Source of the DNA: Ruegeria pomeroyi
GTDB taxonomy: Bacteria; Pseudomonadota; Alphaproteobacteria; Rhodobacterales; Rhodobacteraceae
Assembly: GCF_021405525.1 (NCBI RefSeq)
Contig: NZ_JAGQAG010000001.1
Coordinates: forward strand, 62,001 to 126,000
Reading direction: 5' to 3'
DNA length: 64,000 nt
In this document: piece after piece, positions 36,470-45,755 of the stretch
How positions within the stretch are numbered: the stretch's first letter is position 1
Layout: every line of letters starts with the position of its first letter
Made by a program: the position numbers and the translations under genes
The notes under the pieces: model-generated
What the model was told of the DNA's origin: nothing
Databases searched by the model: none
What the model saw: only the letters and a program-made list of their open reading frames with translations

Positions 36470-37759
36470 TTACACCTCAACGGCATAACTGGTTTGCCGA
36501 CCCACTCCGAACACTCGCTTGTAACGCGCGATTTCTTCTGCGGGACCCATCGCCTTCTCAGGATTGTCGCTCAGCTTCACAGTTGGGCGCCCATCGGCCG
36601 AGATAGCCTTGCAGACCAGCGAGAAGGGGGCCAAGCCATCATCGGCAACCAACCCCCTGAAATCATTGGTCAATAGGGTTCCCCAGCCAAATGATATCTT
36701 GGCCAGTCCTGCAAAACGGGCATGCAACTCGGCGATCTTGTCCACATCCAGCCCGTCCGAGAAAATGATACGCTTCTCTGTCGGGTTCTCGCCGCGCTCC
36801 TTCCACCAAGCGATGGCGGTTTCCGCCCCTTCCACCGGGTCGCCGCTGTCGATCCGGATGCCGGTCCAGCCAGCCAGCCAATCCGGCGCGCGCTCGAGAA
36901 AACCTTTGGTGCCGTAGGTGTCGGGCAGGATGATGCGCAGGTTGCCTTCGTGTTCCTCGTGCCAGTCACTCAGCACATCATAGGGTGCGCGGGCCAGTTC
37001 GGCGTCGTTTTCAGCAAGGGCGCTGTAGACCATCGGCAGTTCATGCGCGTTGGTTCCGATCGCCTCGACCTCGCGCCGCATTGCGATCAGGCAATTTGAT
37101 GTGCCGGTGAATTTCGCCCCCAACCCTTCGATCATGGCTTGCACACACCAATCCTGCCACAGAAAGGAGTGCCGCCGACGGGTGCCGAAATCAGCGATTG
37201 TCAGCCCATCGATCCCGCGCAGGCGTTCGATCTTCTCCCAGACCCGGGTCATCGCGCGGGCATAGAGGATCTGCAATTCGAACCGGCGCATATCATGCAG
37301 TACCGCGCGCGAGCGCAGTTCCATCAGCACTGCCAGCGCCGGTATCTCCCACAGCATCACCTCGGGCCAATTGCCCTCGAAGGTCAGCTCATATTGATCG
37401 TCACGGCGTTCCAGATGGTAGGGCGGCAATTGCAGCCCCTCGAACCATTCCATGAAATCCGGACGGAACATCTGGCGTTTGCCATAGAATGTGTTTCCGC
37501 GCAGCCATGTGCTTTCACCCCGGCTCAGGCGCAGAGACCGGATGTGGTCAAGTTGTTCGCGCAACTCTCCCTCGTCGATCAGCCGGGCCAGCGGGATCCG
37601 CGTCGTGCGATTGATCAGGGAAAAGGTGACCTGAGTGTCGGGCTTGTTGCGGAACACCGATTGGCACATCAGCAACTTATAGAAATCGGTATCAATCAGC
37701 GACCGGACGATCGGATCGATCTTCCATTTGTGATTATAGACGCGGGTTGCGATGTCCAC
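36470..37759 (-). CDS. pncB: Nicotinate phosphoribosyltransferase
   Basis: A 429-residue PncB-type enzyme that makes nicotinate mononucleotide from nicotinate and PRPP in the Preiss-Handler NAD salvage pathway. Signatures are SLIDTDFYKLLMCQSVF at the N terminus, DFGTRRRHS with the conserved phospho-site His region, FTGTSNCLIA, RIDSGDPV and the late VKLSDNPEK. GTG at 37759 is taken as start: it has GAGGG 7 nt upstream and gives VDIATRVYNHKW, the usual N terminus. The frame extends to 37813 without an RBS. It follows the hybrid kinase by 84 bp on the same strand. Confidence 0.93.
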   Translation of the reverse strand: MDIATRVYNHKWKIDPIVRSLIDTDFYKLLMCQSVFRNKPDTQVTFSLINRTTRIPLARLIDEGELREQLDHIRSLRLSRGESTWLRGNTFYGKRQMFRPDFMEWFEGLQLPPYHLERRDDQYELTFEGNWPEVMLWEIPALAVLMELRSRAVLHDMRRFELQILYARAMTRVWEKIERLRGIDGLTIADFGTRRRHSFLWQDWCVQAMIEGLGAKFTGTSNCLIAMRREVEAIGTNAHELPMVYSALAENDAELARAPYDVLSDWHEEHEGNLRIILPDTYGTKGFLERAPDWLAGWTGIRIDSGDPVEGAETAIAWWKERGENPTEKRIIFSDGLDVDKIAELHARFAGLAKISFGWGTLLTNDFRGLVADDGLAPFSLVCKAISADGRPTVKLSDNPEKAMGPAEEIARYKRVFGVGRQTSYAVEV

Positions 37760-37843
37760 GGATAGCCCTCGTTCGGAAAAGGTCACCCATGGATACGCCA
37801 GCCGAACCGCCATGGCAATTCACCCGGGAATTGCGGTGCGTGC

Positions 37844-40075
37844 TCAGCCAGATGCGGTTTTTGGGTTCGCGTCAGGGGGCGGCAAATGGTGCAATAGGCA
37901 ACGAAACAGATCGGCCCGACCCACCGGTTTGCTGAGGAAATCATCCATCCCGGCGGCAAGACAGGCCTCGCGGTCGCTGTCGAACGTGTTTGCGGTCAAC
38001 GCTACGATCAGCGGTTGCCTACCCTCCGAGGCGCGGATCTGCCGGGTCGCCTCAATACCGCTCATCACCGGCATCGACATATCCATGAACACGATATCCG
38101 GCTTTTGCCGCTGCGCCATGGCAACCGCCTGCTGACCGTCATGGGCAAAATCCAGACGAATCGGCAGGTCGGCCAGGAACTTGCCCATGAGCAATCGGTT
38201 GACCCGGTTGTCGTCGGCAACCAGCACGCACAGGCCGCGAAACCGGTCAATCTCTCCCTGTGACAGCAGTTGTCCGCCCGATTGCCCGGCGTTGTCGCCG
38301 GGCGGTCCCAACGGCAAGCGGAGCGTAAAGCACGACCCCCGCCCAAGCGTCGAGTCAACGGTGATCCGCCCGCCCATCAACGCGACCAATTCGCGCGAGA
38401 TTGTCAGCCCAAGACCGGTTCCGCCGTAAAGGCGCGTGGTGTCGGCATCCGCCTGCGAGAACCGCTCGAACACCCGCTCGATCTTGTCAGCGGCGATGCC
38501 AATGCCGGTATCCTCGACCTCAATCGTCAACAGATATCCCTCGCCCTGCGCCTCGGACCGCAAACGCAGGACCACACCGCCGCGTTCAGTGAACTTGATC
38601 GCGTTACCAAGCAGGTTGATCAGAACCTGACGCAAGCGCCCATCGTCACCAAGCACGAGGGGAGGAACCTCGGCCCCCGTTTCAAGCGCCAGCCGCAACC
38701 CCTTGGCCTGGGCCTGCGGCCTAAGCAGGCGCATAGTATCCCTGACACAGGCCACCGGATCGAAATTCACCGGATTCAGTTCCATTTTGCTGGCATCCAG
38801 ACGCGACAGTTCCAGAATGTCATTGATGATCGCCAACAAGGCGGTCGAAGAGCTTCGGATCGTATCGACATATTGCCGCTGCTCGATAGAAAGCTTGGTT
38901 TCCGACAACAGCTCGGCCATGCCCACGACACCGTTCATAGGCGTCCTGATCTCGTGGCTCATCGTGGCCAGAAACTCGGCCTTGGCGCGCGCGCCCTCTT
39001 CGGCGGCGACACGCGCGGCGGCCAACTCCTCAGCCTGTGCCTTGGCGGCTGTTACGTCACGCTCGATGGCAACGGTGACTTCGACCTTGCCGTCCTTATC
39101 CAGCACCGGCACCAGATTGGTTTCCATCCAGATCTCGCGGCCGTCCTTGGTCACATTCAAAATCTCGGTCCGAAATGGGCGGCCGGCCTCAACGGCAACG
39201 GCTATCGCATTCGAGACCTCAAGGTCTGTCTTGTCGCCATTCAGCAACTCGCCGGGATAGCGCCCCTTGGCCTCGTCCAGAGTGTAACCGGTGGTGCGGG
39301 TAAAGGTCTCGTTGGTCCAGACGATATGTCCCTGGTTATCGGCCAGAATGACACTGTCATTGGCATTGCGGGCAACCAGCGACAACAGTTGCGCCTCTTT
39401 CTGATGCCGGACCAGATCGCGCCCTTGTTCAATCAGGTCCAGCGTGGTGCGCCGGTGCTGACGAAAGCCCCAGTTCACGAAGTTCAGGAACAACCCTACC
39501 ATAAAGGCCAGCATCACCGCGCCGGCCGCGTTCAGGAACAGGGCATCCCCGGCCCTGCCCGGCTTTATCGCTTCGATCAGGAAGAGGTATTGCGTGATCC
39601 CGGCGTAGACCGCCAGCCGCGCCACGGCGGCGGGGCGATGAAACGGCAGCACAAGCCCGGCATTGATGGCCGCCCCCGCCAGGAACGAGCCGATGAACAG
39701 CGGTGACACCCCGCTGCGCGCACCCGTCCATGCCAGCCAGACGCAATAGCTGATCGTCAGAGCCTGAACGAAGGCGGTGAGGGTGCTGCCGATCAGAAGC
39801 CGGCGATATCCGTACCCGTTGCGCAATCGTTCCGGCAAACGATTGAGGTACAGACAATCTATCACCTCGCCCAACAGGGCAACGATCACCGCCAGGCTGG
39901 CGGTACGCAGCCCCTCGGTCATGGCAAGGACGAAACCACCTGCAAAAGTCATGATCTGGCGACTGGCGAAATTCTTGACCCGCCCGCGCGCGTAGCGGAT
40001 CAGCAGGCCGCGCCTGCTGTATCTTCGTTCATAGTCAGATAGGTGGTCGACATCGGGCGACCCGGCAACATGCAT
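37844..40075 (-). CDS. Membrane-bound hybrid histidine kinase with PAS and receiver domain
   Basis: A 743-residue kinase. The N-terminal half has about five to six hydrophobic segments (about 42-200), then a PAS domain (235-345; NDSVILADNQGHIVWTN), HisKA with [10 protein letters not shown] (phospho-His374), HATPase (GDDGRLRQVLINLLGN, GIGIA, GTGLGLTI) and a C-terminal receiver (VADDNRVN; Asp in FMDMSMPVM; SKP). The open frame starts at a TTG (40087); the ATG at 40075 has GGGG before it. Neighbours are pncA upstream and pncB downstream on the same strand, so it may sense something tied to NAD salvage. That is inference from context; no response regulator is adjacent. Confidence 0.9.
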   Translation of the reverse strand: MHVAGSPDVDHLSDYERRYSRRGLLIRYARGRVKNFASRQIMTFAGGFVLAMTEGLRTASLAVIVALLGEVIDCLYLNRLPERLRNGYGYRRLLIGSTLTAFVQALTISYCVWLAWTGARSGVSPLFIGSFLAGAAINAGLVLPFHRPAAVARLAVYAGITQYLFLIEAIKPGRAGDALFLNAAGAVMLAFMVGLFLNFVNWGFRQHRRTTLDLIEQGRDLVRHQKEAQLLSLVARNANDSVILADNQGHIVWTNETFTRTTGYTLDEAKGRYPGELLNGDKTDLEVSNAIAVAVEAGRPFRTEILNVTKDGREIWMETNLVPVLDKDGKVEVTVAIERDVTAAKAQAEELAAARVAAEEGARAKAEFLATMSHEIRTPMNGVVGMAELLSETKLSIEQRQYVDTIRSSSTALLAIINDILELSRLDASKMELNPVNFDPVACVRDTMRLLRPQAQAKGLRLALETGAEVPPLVLGDDGRLRQVLINLLGNAIKFTERGGVVLRLRSEAQGEGYLLTIEVEDTGIGIAADKIERVFERFSQADADTTRLYGGTGLGLTISRELVALMGGRITVDSTLGRGSCFTLRLPLGPPGDNAGQSGGQLLSQGEIDRFRGLCVLVADDNRVNRLLMGKFLADLPIRLDFAHDGQQAVAMAQRQKPDIVFMDMSMPVMSGIEATRQIRASEGRQPLIVALTANTFDSDREACLAAGMDDFLSKPVGRADLFRCLLHHLPPPDANPKTASG

Positions 40076-40153
40076 CGGCGACCCCAAGGATAGATCATGA
40101 CCTTTCGCTCCGAATCTATACCTTTCAGTCCGTTAACAAATCGCAACCGTGCC

Positions 40154-40744
40154 TCAGGTCAGCGTGACTCCGGCCGCCTTCATCGCGGAAACAGCCGCGG
40201 CCAGAGAGCCGTCCAGATCAATCGCGCGGCAGGCCTGCATCCGCACCTCGACGGCAAAGCCCAACCGCGCTGCATCCAATGCGGAATACTGAACGCAGAA
40301 ATCGGTGGCGAGCCCGACAAGCGTCAGCCGGGTGATGCCCCGGCTGCGCAGATAGCCCTCCAGGCCCGTGGGCGTGCTGCGATCGTTTTCGAAAAATCCC
40401 GAATAGCTGTCGATCGCGGCGCGGAACCCCTTGCGCAGGATCAGGTCCGCATCGGTCCGCAGCGCCGGGTGAAACGCGGCGCCCGGGCTGCCCTGCACGC
40501 AATGATCGGGCCACAGCACCTGCGGCCCATAGGCCATGTCGATCATCTCGAACGGAGCCTTGCCCGTATGGGACGAAGCGAAAGAGGAATGCCCAGCCGG
40601 GTGCCAATCCTGCGTCAGGATCACCGCATCGAAATCCGCCATCACGGCGTTGATCGGCGCCACCACCACATCACCCTCGGGCACCGCCAGCGCGCCGCCG
40701 GGGCAGAAATCGGTCTGAACGTCGATCACGATCAAGCCATGCAT
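40154..40744 (-). CDS. pncA: Nicotinamidase
   Basis: A 196-residue isochorismatase-fold amidase that converts nicotinamide to nicotinate. The catalytic triad is visible: Asp in VIDVQTDFCPGGAL, Lys in LILRKGF and Cys in ATDFCVQ. The metal site is DWHPAGHSSFA. The ATG at 40744 has GGGAGGCG upstream and gives MHGLIVIDVQ. It is the first gene of the run pncA - histidine kinase - pncB (gaps 78 and 84 bp), which supplies two consecutive NAD salvage steps. Confidence 0.94.
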   Translation of the reverse strand: MHGLIVIDVQTDFCPGGALAVPEGDVVVAPINAVMADFDAVILTQDWHPAGHSSFASSHTGKAPFEMIDMAYGPQVLWPDHCVQGSPGAAFHPALRTDADLILRKGFRAAIDSYSGFFENDRSTPTGLEGYLRSRGITRLTLVGLATDFCVQYSALDAARLGFAVEVRMQACRAIDLDGSLAAAVSAMKAAGVTLT

Positions 40745-40891
40745 TTGCGCCTCCCTTTTGGGGCCGAGCCTAGCGCGTGGCGTGATCGCCGAAAAGCTCC
40801 CTTTGCGCCGGGCGGTGTGCGAAAACCCCCGTTGCCTTGTCTGCCGCCCTGCGATATCCGGGCGCCTTTCGCAAAAACCGGGAGGGAAGTC

Positions 40892-42115
40892 ATGGCACGT
40901 CTTGGCGTGGATTTCGGAACGTCGAACACGGCTGCGGGGCTGGTGCAGGCAGGACATCCCCGGGTTCTGCCGCTGGAACCGGGCGCGCAGACCCTGCCGA
41001 CCGCCGTGTTCATCGACTTTGCCGCGCGCCGCTATGTCTATGGCAGCGACGCCGCCCGCGCCATGATGGACGGGCAAGAGGGCCGTTTTCTGCGCGGGCT
41101 GAAAAGCATTCTGGGCACCCCGTTGGCCCGCGAACCGCGCATGTTCCTGAACGAGCGACTGACCCTGATCGAGGTCATCGCCCGCTTTCTGGCCGAGATC
41201 CGAACGCGTGCCGAACGGCTGAGCGGAGAGCGCTTTGACCGCGCCCTGTCGGGCCGTCCGGTGCATTTCCACTCTGCCTCTGCTGCGCGCGATGCACAGG
41301 CCTGTACCGACCTGCGCGACGCCTATCTGCTGGCCGGGTTTCACGAGGTAAGCTTTCTGCCCGAACCCGAGGCGGCGGCGCTGGCGGTGGCGGGTCAGGG
41401 CCGCATGCTGATCGTCGATATCGGTGGTGGCACCTCGGATTTCACCCTGTGCGACCGCCAGGGAACGGCCACACAAGTGTTGGCCAGCCGGGGTCTGCGC
41501 ATCGGCGGGACCGATTTCGACCGGATACTCAGCCTTGATCACGCCATGCCCTTGATGGGGTACGAGACCCGGATCGGGGCCGAGCTGGGCGAGGCCAGCC
41601 ACAGCGCCCCCCGGGCCCTGTTCCACGATCTGGCCAGCTGGGAAAAGATCGCCTTTGTCTATGACCCCGCCACCCTGCGCGAGGTGCGGCGCTGGGTCCG
41701 TCTGGCCGAACAGCCCCGCCTGTTCGAACGGCTGGCCGATGTGCTGGAATCGCATCTGGGCCATGACGTGGCCTATGCGGTCGAGGCGGGCAAGATCGCC
41801 GCAAATGGGGCCGAGACGGGCCGCATCGCGCTGGATATCGTCGAACGTGGGCTGGGCGCCGATCTGAGCAATGCGGCGATGCAGGCGGCATTGGCCGGTT
41901 GCGCCGATGATATCGCCACCTGCGCCATGCAGACGGTACAAGATGCGGGTGTTGCCCCGGACAGCGTCGATCAGGTCGTGTTTGTCGGCGGCTCCAGCCT
42001 GATGGGGGTGATCCGCGCCGCGCTGGGCCGCGTCCTGCCGGGCGTCCAACAACAGGATTCCGAAGTATTCACCGCCGTGGTTCACGGCCTCGCACTGGCC
42101 AGCGAAGACCAATAA
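40892..42115 (+). CDS. Hsp70 family protein, YegD-like
   Basis: A 407-residue Hsp70-fold ATPase lacking the substrate-binding domain and lid. The phosphate-1 loop is LGVDFGTSNTAAGL, the phosphate-2 motif IVDIGGGTSDFTL, and the adenosine motif VVFVGGSSLMGVI. It is shorter than DnaK (about 640), and matches the YegD group of DnaK-like chaperones of unknown client. GGGAGGGAAG lies before the ATG. Divergent from pncA, 147 bp apart. Confidence 0.88.
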   Translation: MARLGVDFGTSNTAAGLVQAGHPRVLPLEPGAQTLPTAVFIDFAARRYVYGSDAARAMMDGQEGRFLRGLKSILGTPLAREPRMFLNERLTLIEVIARFLAEIRTRAERLSGERFDRALSGRPVHFHSASAARDAQACTDLRDAYLLAGFHEVSFLPEPEAAALAVAGQGRMLIVDIGGGTSDFTLCDRQGTATQVLASRGLRIGGTDFDRILSLDHAMPLMGYETRIGAELGEASHSAPRALFHDLASWEKIAFVYDPATLREVRRWVRLAEQPRLFERLADVLESHLGHDVAYAVEAGKIAANGAETGRIALDIVERGLGADLSNAAMQAALAGCADDIATCAMQTVQDAGVAPDSVDQVVFVGGSSLMGVIRAALGRVLPGVQQQDSEVFTAVVHGLALASEDQ

Positions 42116-42191
42116 AACAACATCGAAAACGCATGTTTCACCCCTTGCCGCGCCTCTTGAAATCGGGCGCGGCGCGGCGTATGGCGCGGGC

Positions 42192-43097
42192 ATGTACACG
42201 ATCGCCGCACTCTACCACTTCACCCGGTTCGCCGACCCGGCCACCCTGAAACCCGCCCTGCTTGACCTGTGTCTGGCGCAGGGGGTCAAGGGCACGCTGC
42301 TGCTGGCCAAAGAGGGGATCAACGGCACCATCGCCGGACCGCGCACCGGGATCGACGCAGTGCTGGCCCACATCCGCGCCTTGCCGGGTTGCTCTGATCT
42401 TGAGTGGAAAGAGGCGACCAGCGACCACCCGCCCTTTGGCAAGATGAAGGTGCGGCTGAAGCAAGAGATCGTCACCATGGGCCAGCCGGATGTCGACCCG
42501 CGCGCGCGCGTCGGCCACTATGTCGAGCCTGAGGATTGGAACGACCTGATCCGCTCGGACGATGTGGTGCTGATCGACACCCGCAACGATTACGAGGTCG
42601 CCATCGGCACCTTCGAAGGCGCCATCGACCCGATGACCGAAAGCTTTCGCGACTTTCCCGCCTGGTGGGAAGCCAACAAGGAGCGGTTCCACAACAAGCG
42701 GGTGGCGATGTTCTGCACCGGCGGCATCCGCTGCGAGAAATCGACCAATTACCTGCTGGGTCAGGGGGTCGAGGATGTCTATCACCTCAAGGGCGGCATC
42801 CTGCGCTATCTCGAAGAGATACCCGCCGACAACAGCACCTGGCAGGGCGAATGTTTCGTCTTCGACAACCGGGTCTCGGTCGGGCATGGGCTGGTCGAGG
42901 GGCCGCACGAGCTGTGCCATGGCTGCCGCCGCCCGATCCTGCCCGAGGATCGCAATCGCCCGGAATACGAGCATGGGGTCAGCTGCCACCTGTGCATCGA
43001 CGAGACCTCGGAGGCTGACAAGATGCGGTTCCGAGAGCGGCAGAAACAGATCGCCCTGGCCCGTGCGCGGGGCGAGGAGCATCTGGCCTCGCATTAA
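42192..43097 (+). CDS. trhO: tRNA uridine(34) hydroxylase TrhO (YceA/rhodanese)
   Basis: A 301-residue rhodanese-domain protein. The N-terminal acylphosphatase-like domain has LAKEGINGTIAG, the rhodanese domain VLIDTRNDYE and the active-site loop CTGGIRCEKS, and the C terminus has two zinc-type CHGC / CHLC pairs. TrhO uses oxygen to form 5-hydroxyuridine at tRNA position 34. All catalytic residues are present. Confidence 0.93.
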   Translation: MYTIAALYHFTRFADPATLKPALLDLCLAQGVKGTLLLAKEGINGTIAGPRTGIDAVLAHIRALPGCSDLEWKEATSDHPPFGKMKVRLKQEIVTMGQPDVDPRARVGHYVEPEDWNDLIRSDDVVLIDTRNDYEVAIGTFEGAIDPMTESFRDFPAWWEANKERFHNKRVAMFCTGGIRCEKSTNYLLGQGVEDVYHLKGGILRYLEEIPADNSTWQGECFVFDNRVSVGHGLVEGPHELCHGCRRPILPEDRNRPEYEHGVSCHLCIDETSEADKMRFRERQKQIALARARGEEHLASH

Positions 43098-43164
43098 GCG
43101 TCTGAATGCTTGCTTGAACTCGGCCGGCAAGAGATGATCGAAGCCGGAAATCGAGGAACAGCAC

Positions 43165-43671
43165 ATGACCAAACCGCACTCCCTGACGCGCGAGTGGCGC
43201 GGCACCATGATCGCCGCGGCCGGAATGGTCATCGTCAGCAGCTTGGCCTTCCGTATCCTGTCACAGGTAGACGAAGGGGTCGCGGGCGGGACCTTGGGTT
43301 CCATTTCCACGATCGTTCTGGCGGCATGGCTGCTGATGCAGCTTTGGACCTATGTCGTTCGGATCGGTCAGCCCAAGCATCAGGTCGTGCTGATGGGCAT
43401 ATCCTTCATCCAGTCCGTGCCCTTTCTCTATGCTGCCGTCTATGCGTCCTTCGGGTATTCGGACAATTGCATTATCGGAGCGCAGCGTCCCTCGGAACTG
43501 CTGTACTTCTCGTATGTCACGTTTACCACGGTCGGCTACGGCGATCTGCAACCAGTCGGGACGTGCCGCGGCCTGGCTGTAGCCGAGGCTGTGACCGGTT
43601 ACATTCTGCTCGGCCTGTTTGTCTCGGCGGCGGTGGCTGTCGCCTCGCACGAAAGGAATTCCAAAGAATAG
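43165..43671 (+). CDS. Small potassium-channel-like membrane protein
   Basis: A 168-residue protein with four hydrophobic segments (about 13-33, 45-65, 75-95, 138-160) and a pore loop between the last two carrying the selectivity filter TTVGYGDLQP (Thr122-Val-Gly-Tyr-Gly). The filter is canonical for K+. The C-terminal cytoplasmic tail is only a few residues, with no RCK or nucleotide-binding domain, so gating is unclear. Alone on the plus strand and convergent with the DUF1513 gene (7 bp between stops). Confidence 0.8.
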   Translation: MTKPHSLTREWRGTMIAAAGMVIVSSLAFRILSQVDEGVAGGTLGSISTIVLAAWLLMQLWTYVVRIGQPKHQVVLMGISFIQSVPFLYAAVYASFGYSDNCIIGAQRPSELLYFSYVTFTTVGYGDLQPVGTCRGLAVAEAVTGYILLGLFVSAAVAVASHERNSKE

Positions 43672-43678
43672 CGCGGCC

Positions 43679-44755
43679 TCATCCTCCGTTGACCGCCACC
43701 AGGTGATTGTCCCAGGCAATCGCGGACCGGCTGGCGACCTCGCCGCCGACGCGGGTGAAGACACCGCTGCCCGACGAGGCGACCAGCGCGCCGCCGGTCA
43801 CGCCCAGCCCGCAGACATCGGTGATCGCGACCTCGCCGGTGATCCGGCCCGTCGCCACATCGCTCAGCTGCACCAGCCCGCCGCGGGGGGAGGACACCGC
43901 GACGCGCCTGCCCCCGTCGTAGAAGATGACGCTGCCGCCATAGCCGCTCATGGCGCGCATCTCTGCCTCGGGCCCTGTCACCGCAATCGGCGGAGCGCCG
44001 CGCCGATGCAGGCCCAGAACCGGGCGCAAATCGCTCGTCTCGCCCTGCCATTGCATGGCAAATGCCACCAGCCCGTCGGCGCGCAGATCAAGGTGACGGA
44101 TCGAGTTCATCCGGTGCTCGGGAGGCATCTGGGCCACCTCCAGCACCTCGCCCGTCAGCGAAAGATAACTCAGGTTGGGCTGCATCACCGGCAGGTTCAG
44201 CTTGACCCGGCCGGTGTCGGGATGGGTTTCCACCCCGCCATTGGCCACCACCAGAGACTTGCCGTCCGGCATCAGGCGGATGTCATGCGGGCCGACCCCG
44301 CCTGAACCAAACTCGCCGATCCGCCGATACCCTGCGCTGGCGTCCCACAGCCCGATCCGGCCCTGTCCGGCCTCGTAATCGTTTTCGGTGGTGAACAGGG
44401 TCCGGCCCTCGGCATCAAAGGCGCCATGCCCGTAGAAATGCCGCCCCTCGGGCGCGCTCAGCCGGGCGATTTCCGCTCCGCTCACACAGTTCAGCACCAA
44501 CGCGAACCGACCCGGTCGGCGCGCAAAGGCCACCGCCTCGGCCCGTTCGGGATGGGCGGCGGCGGCATGGCCCCGGTCCGGGATCGGCAACTGGAACAGC
44601 GGCCTGCCATCTGTATCCAGACCATAGAGGTTATAGCTGCCATCCGCGGCGCGTCCGGCGCTCAGGAAAGCGGGCGCACCCGCATCGGCCCAACTGGCGC
44701 GCGGGGTCAGACCCGCCGCCGCCAACCCGACCAGAAATCCGCGTCGTGTGGTCAT
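43679..44755 (-). CDS. DUF1513 protein, Tat-exported
   Basis: A 358-residue beta-propeller-like protein of the DUF1513 family. It starts with a Tat signal (TTRRGFLVGLAAAGLTPRASWA). Repeated blades include GHGAFDAEGRTLFTTENDYEAG, GPHDIRLMPDGKSLVVANGG and GGVGPHD. Tat export suggests the protein folds with a cofactor or before export. Last gene of the iron-type operon; it follows the imelysin gene by 3 bp. Function unknown, but DUF1513 genes commonly sit beside imelysin and di-heme oxidoreductase genes. Confidence 0.87.
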   Translation of the reverse strand: MTTRRGFLVGLAAAGLTPRASWADAGAPAFLSAGRAADGSYNLYGLDTDGRPLFQLPIPDRGHAAAAHPERAEAVAFARRPGRFALVLNCVSGAEIARLSAPEGRHFYGHGAFDAEGRTLFTTENDYEAGQGRIGLWDASAGYRRIGEFGSGGVGPHDIRLMPDGKSLVVANGGVETHPDTGRVKLNLPVMQPNLSYLSLTGEVLEVAQMPPEHRMNSIRHLDLRADGLVAFAMQWQGETSDLRPVLGLHRRGAPPIAVTGPEAEMRAMSGYGGSVIFYDGGRRVAVSSPRGGLVQLSDVATGRITGEVAITDVCGLGVTGGALVASSGSGVFTRVGGEVASRSAIAWDNHLVAVNGG

Positions 44756-44758
44756 CGC

Positions 44759-45754
44759 TCAATCCCCGTCCAATGCGTTGAACCCGGCCGAAACCCCCAG
44801 TTCCGGCCCCAGCTCCTGCGCCACCAATTCACGGATCTCGTTGACCCGTTGTTGCAGCGCCTCGACCCGGACACGTCCGTCAGGTGTGGCGACACCAGCC
44901 AAGGCGGGATCGTCCAAGGCCGCCGCGCTGGCCAATGCACGGTCAAAGGTTGCGCCAAGCCGCTCTTGCAGCCCGGCGTCCCCCTCGGCCAGCATCAGGG
45001 CAAGCTGCTTCTGAGAGTTCAAAGCGGCGATCACCAGAGACAGGGAAAGACCTGCGCGCCAGGCCTCGGCCCGCTTTGGGCGCGGCTTGTCGAATGTCCC
45101 CATTGGCCGCCCCAGACGCAGATCGGCGGTGATCTGCAACCCGGTGCCCAGCGCCTTGAACAGCTCCTGCATCGCCTCGTCTTGGCTGCGATAGGGGCTG
45201 TCCGGCCCCGGTGCGCGCATCAGCGCCGCGTAGCGGTCATGCCAATCCGCCGCCATGGCCTGTGCCAGCCCGGCACTGTCGCGCGCGATGGCGCGGATCA
45301 GCGCGCAGCGATAGGCGTCGCTGCCCGCCGGATCCTCGTCATAGAGCAGGAACTCAAGCGCATAGAGCCCGCGCGCAGCGACCGAGACCTGGGCAAACGT
45401 CTGTGCATCCCGCACCACCGGATCCTCCGCCGCGATCAGCCCGGCCAGCGCCTTGGGGGTCATGCCCCGGCTGTCGGGCCAGAAGGCCAGCGCAAAGGCG
45501 CGGTTCTCTGCCTCGGTCGGGCCAAAACGTAGGTGACTGACCCCGGCCCAGGCGCGAAGCGCGCCGTTGAGCGCCGCGCGCAAATCAGGGTCGCGCTCGT
45601 CGCACCCGACCTCGGCAGCAGCGGCCAGCGACGCTGTCTCTTTCGCCAGCCGCGCGAACCCGGGTAACACATGAGAGTCGAGCACCCGACCGACCGGGTC
45701 GGCGGATGCCGTTGCGGCGACAAGGCATAGGATCAAGGCAACAAGCTGTTTCAT
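44759..45754 (-). CDS. Second imelysin-family protein (variant motif)
   Basis: A 331-residue periplasmic protein with a signal peptide (MKQLVALILCLVAATASA). The imelysin fold is supported by length, the all-helical pattern and ARGLYALEFLLYDED at 129-141. In that place canonical imelysins have GxHxxE; here the His is Tyr131, although Glu134 is kept. It may bind iron differently, or not at all. It lies 1 bp after the di-heme oxidoreductase stop. Confidence 0.82.
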   Translation of the reverse strand: MKQLVALILCLVAATASADPVGRVLDSHVLPGFARLAKETASLAAAAEVGCDERDPDLRAALNGALRAWAGVSHLRFGPTEAENRAFALAFWPDSRGMTPKALAGLIAAEDPVVRDAQTFAQVSVAARGLYALEFLLYDEDPAGSDAYRCALIRAIARDSAGLAQAMAADWHDRYAALMRAPGPDSPYRSQDEAMQELFKALGTGLQITADLRLGRPMGTFDKPRPKRAEAWRAGLSLSLVIAALNSQKQLALMLAEGDAGLQERLGATFDRALASAAALDDPALAGVATPDGRVRVEALQQRVNEIRELVAQELGPELGVSAGFNALDGD

Positions 45755-45755
45755 C

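Noticed and set aside
42192-43097. TrhO as a thiosulfate sulfurtransferase of sulfur metabolism
   Set aside because: The CTGGIRCEKS loop and C-terminal cysteine pairs are specific to the tRNA-hydroxylating YceA group.
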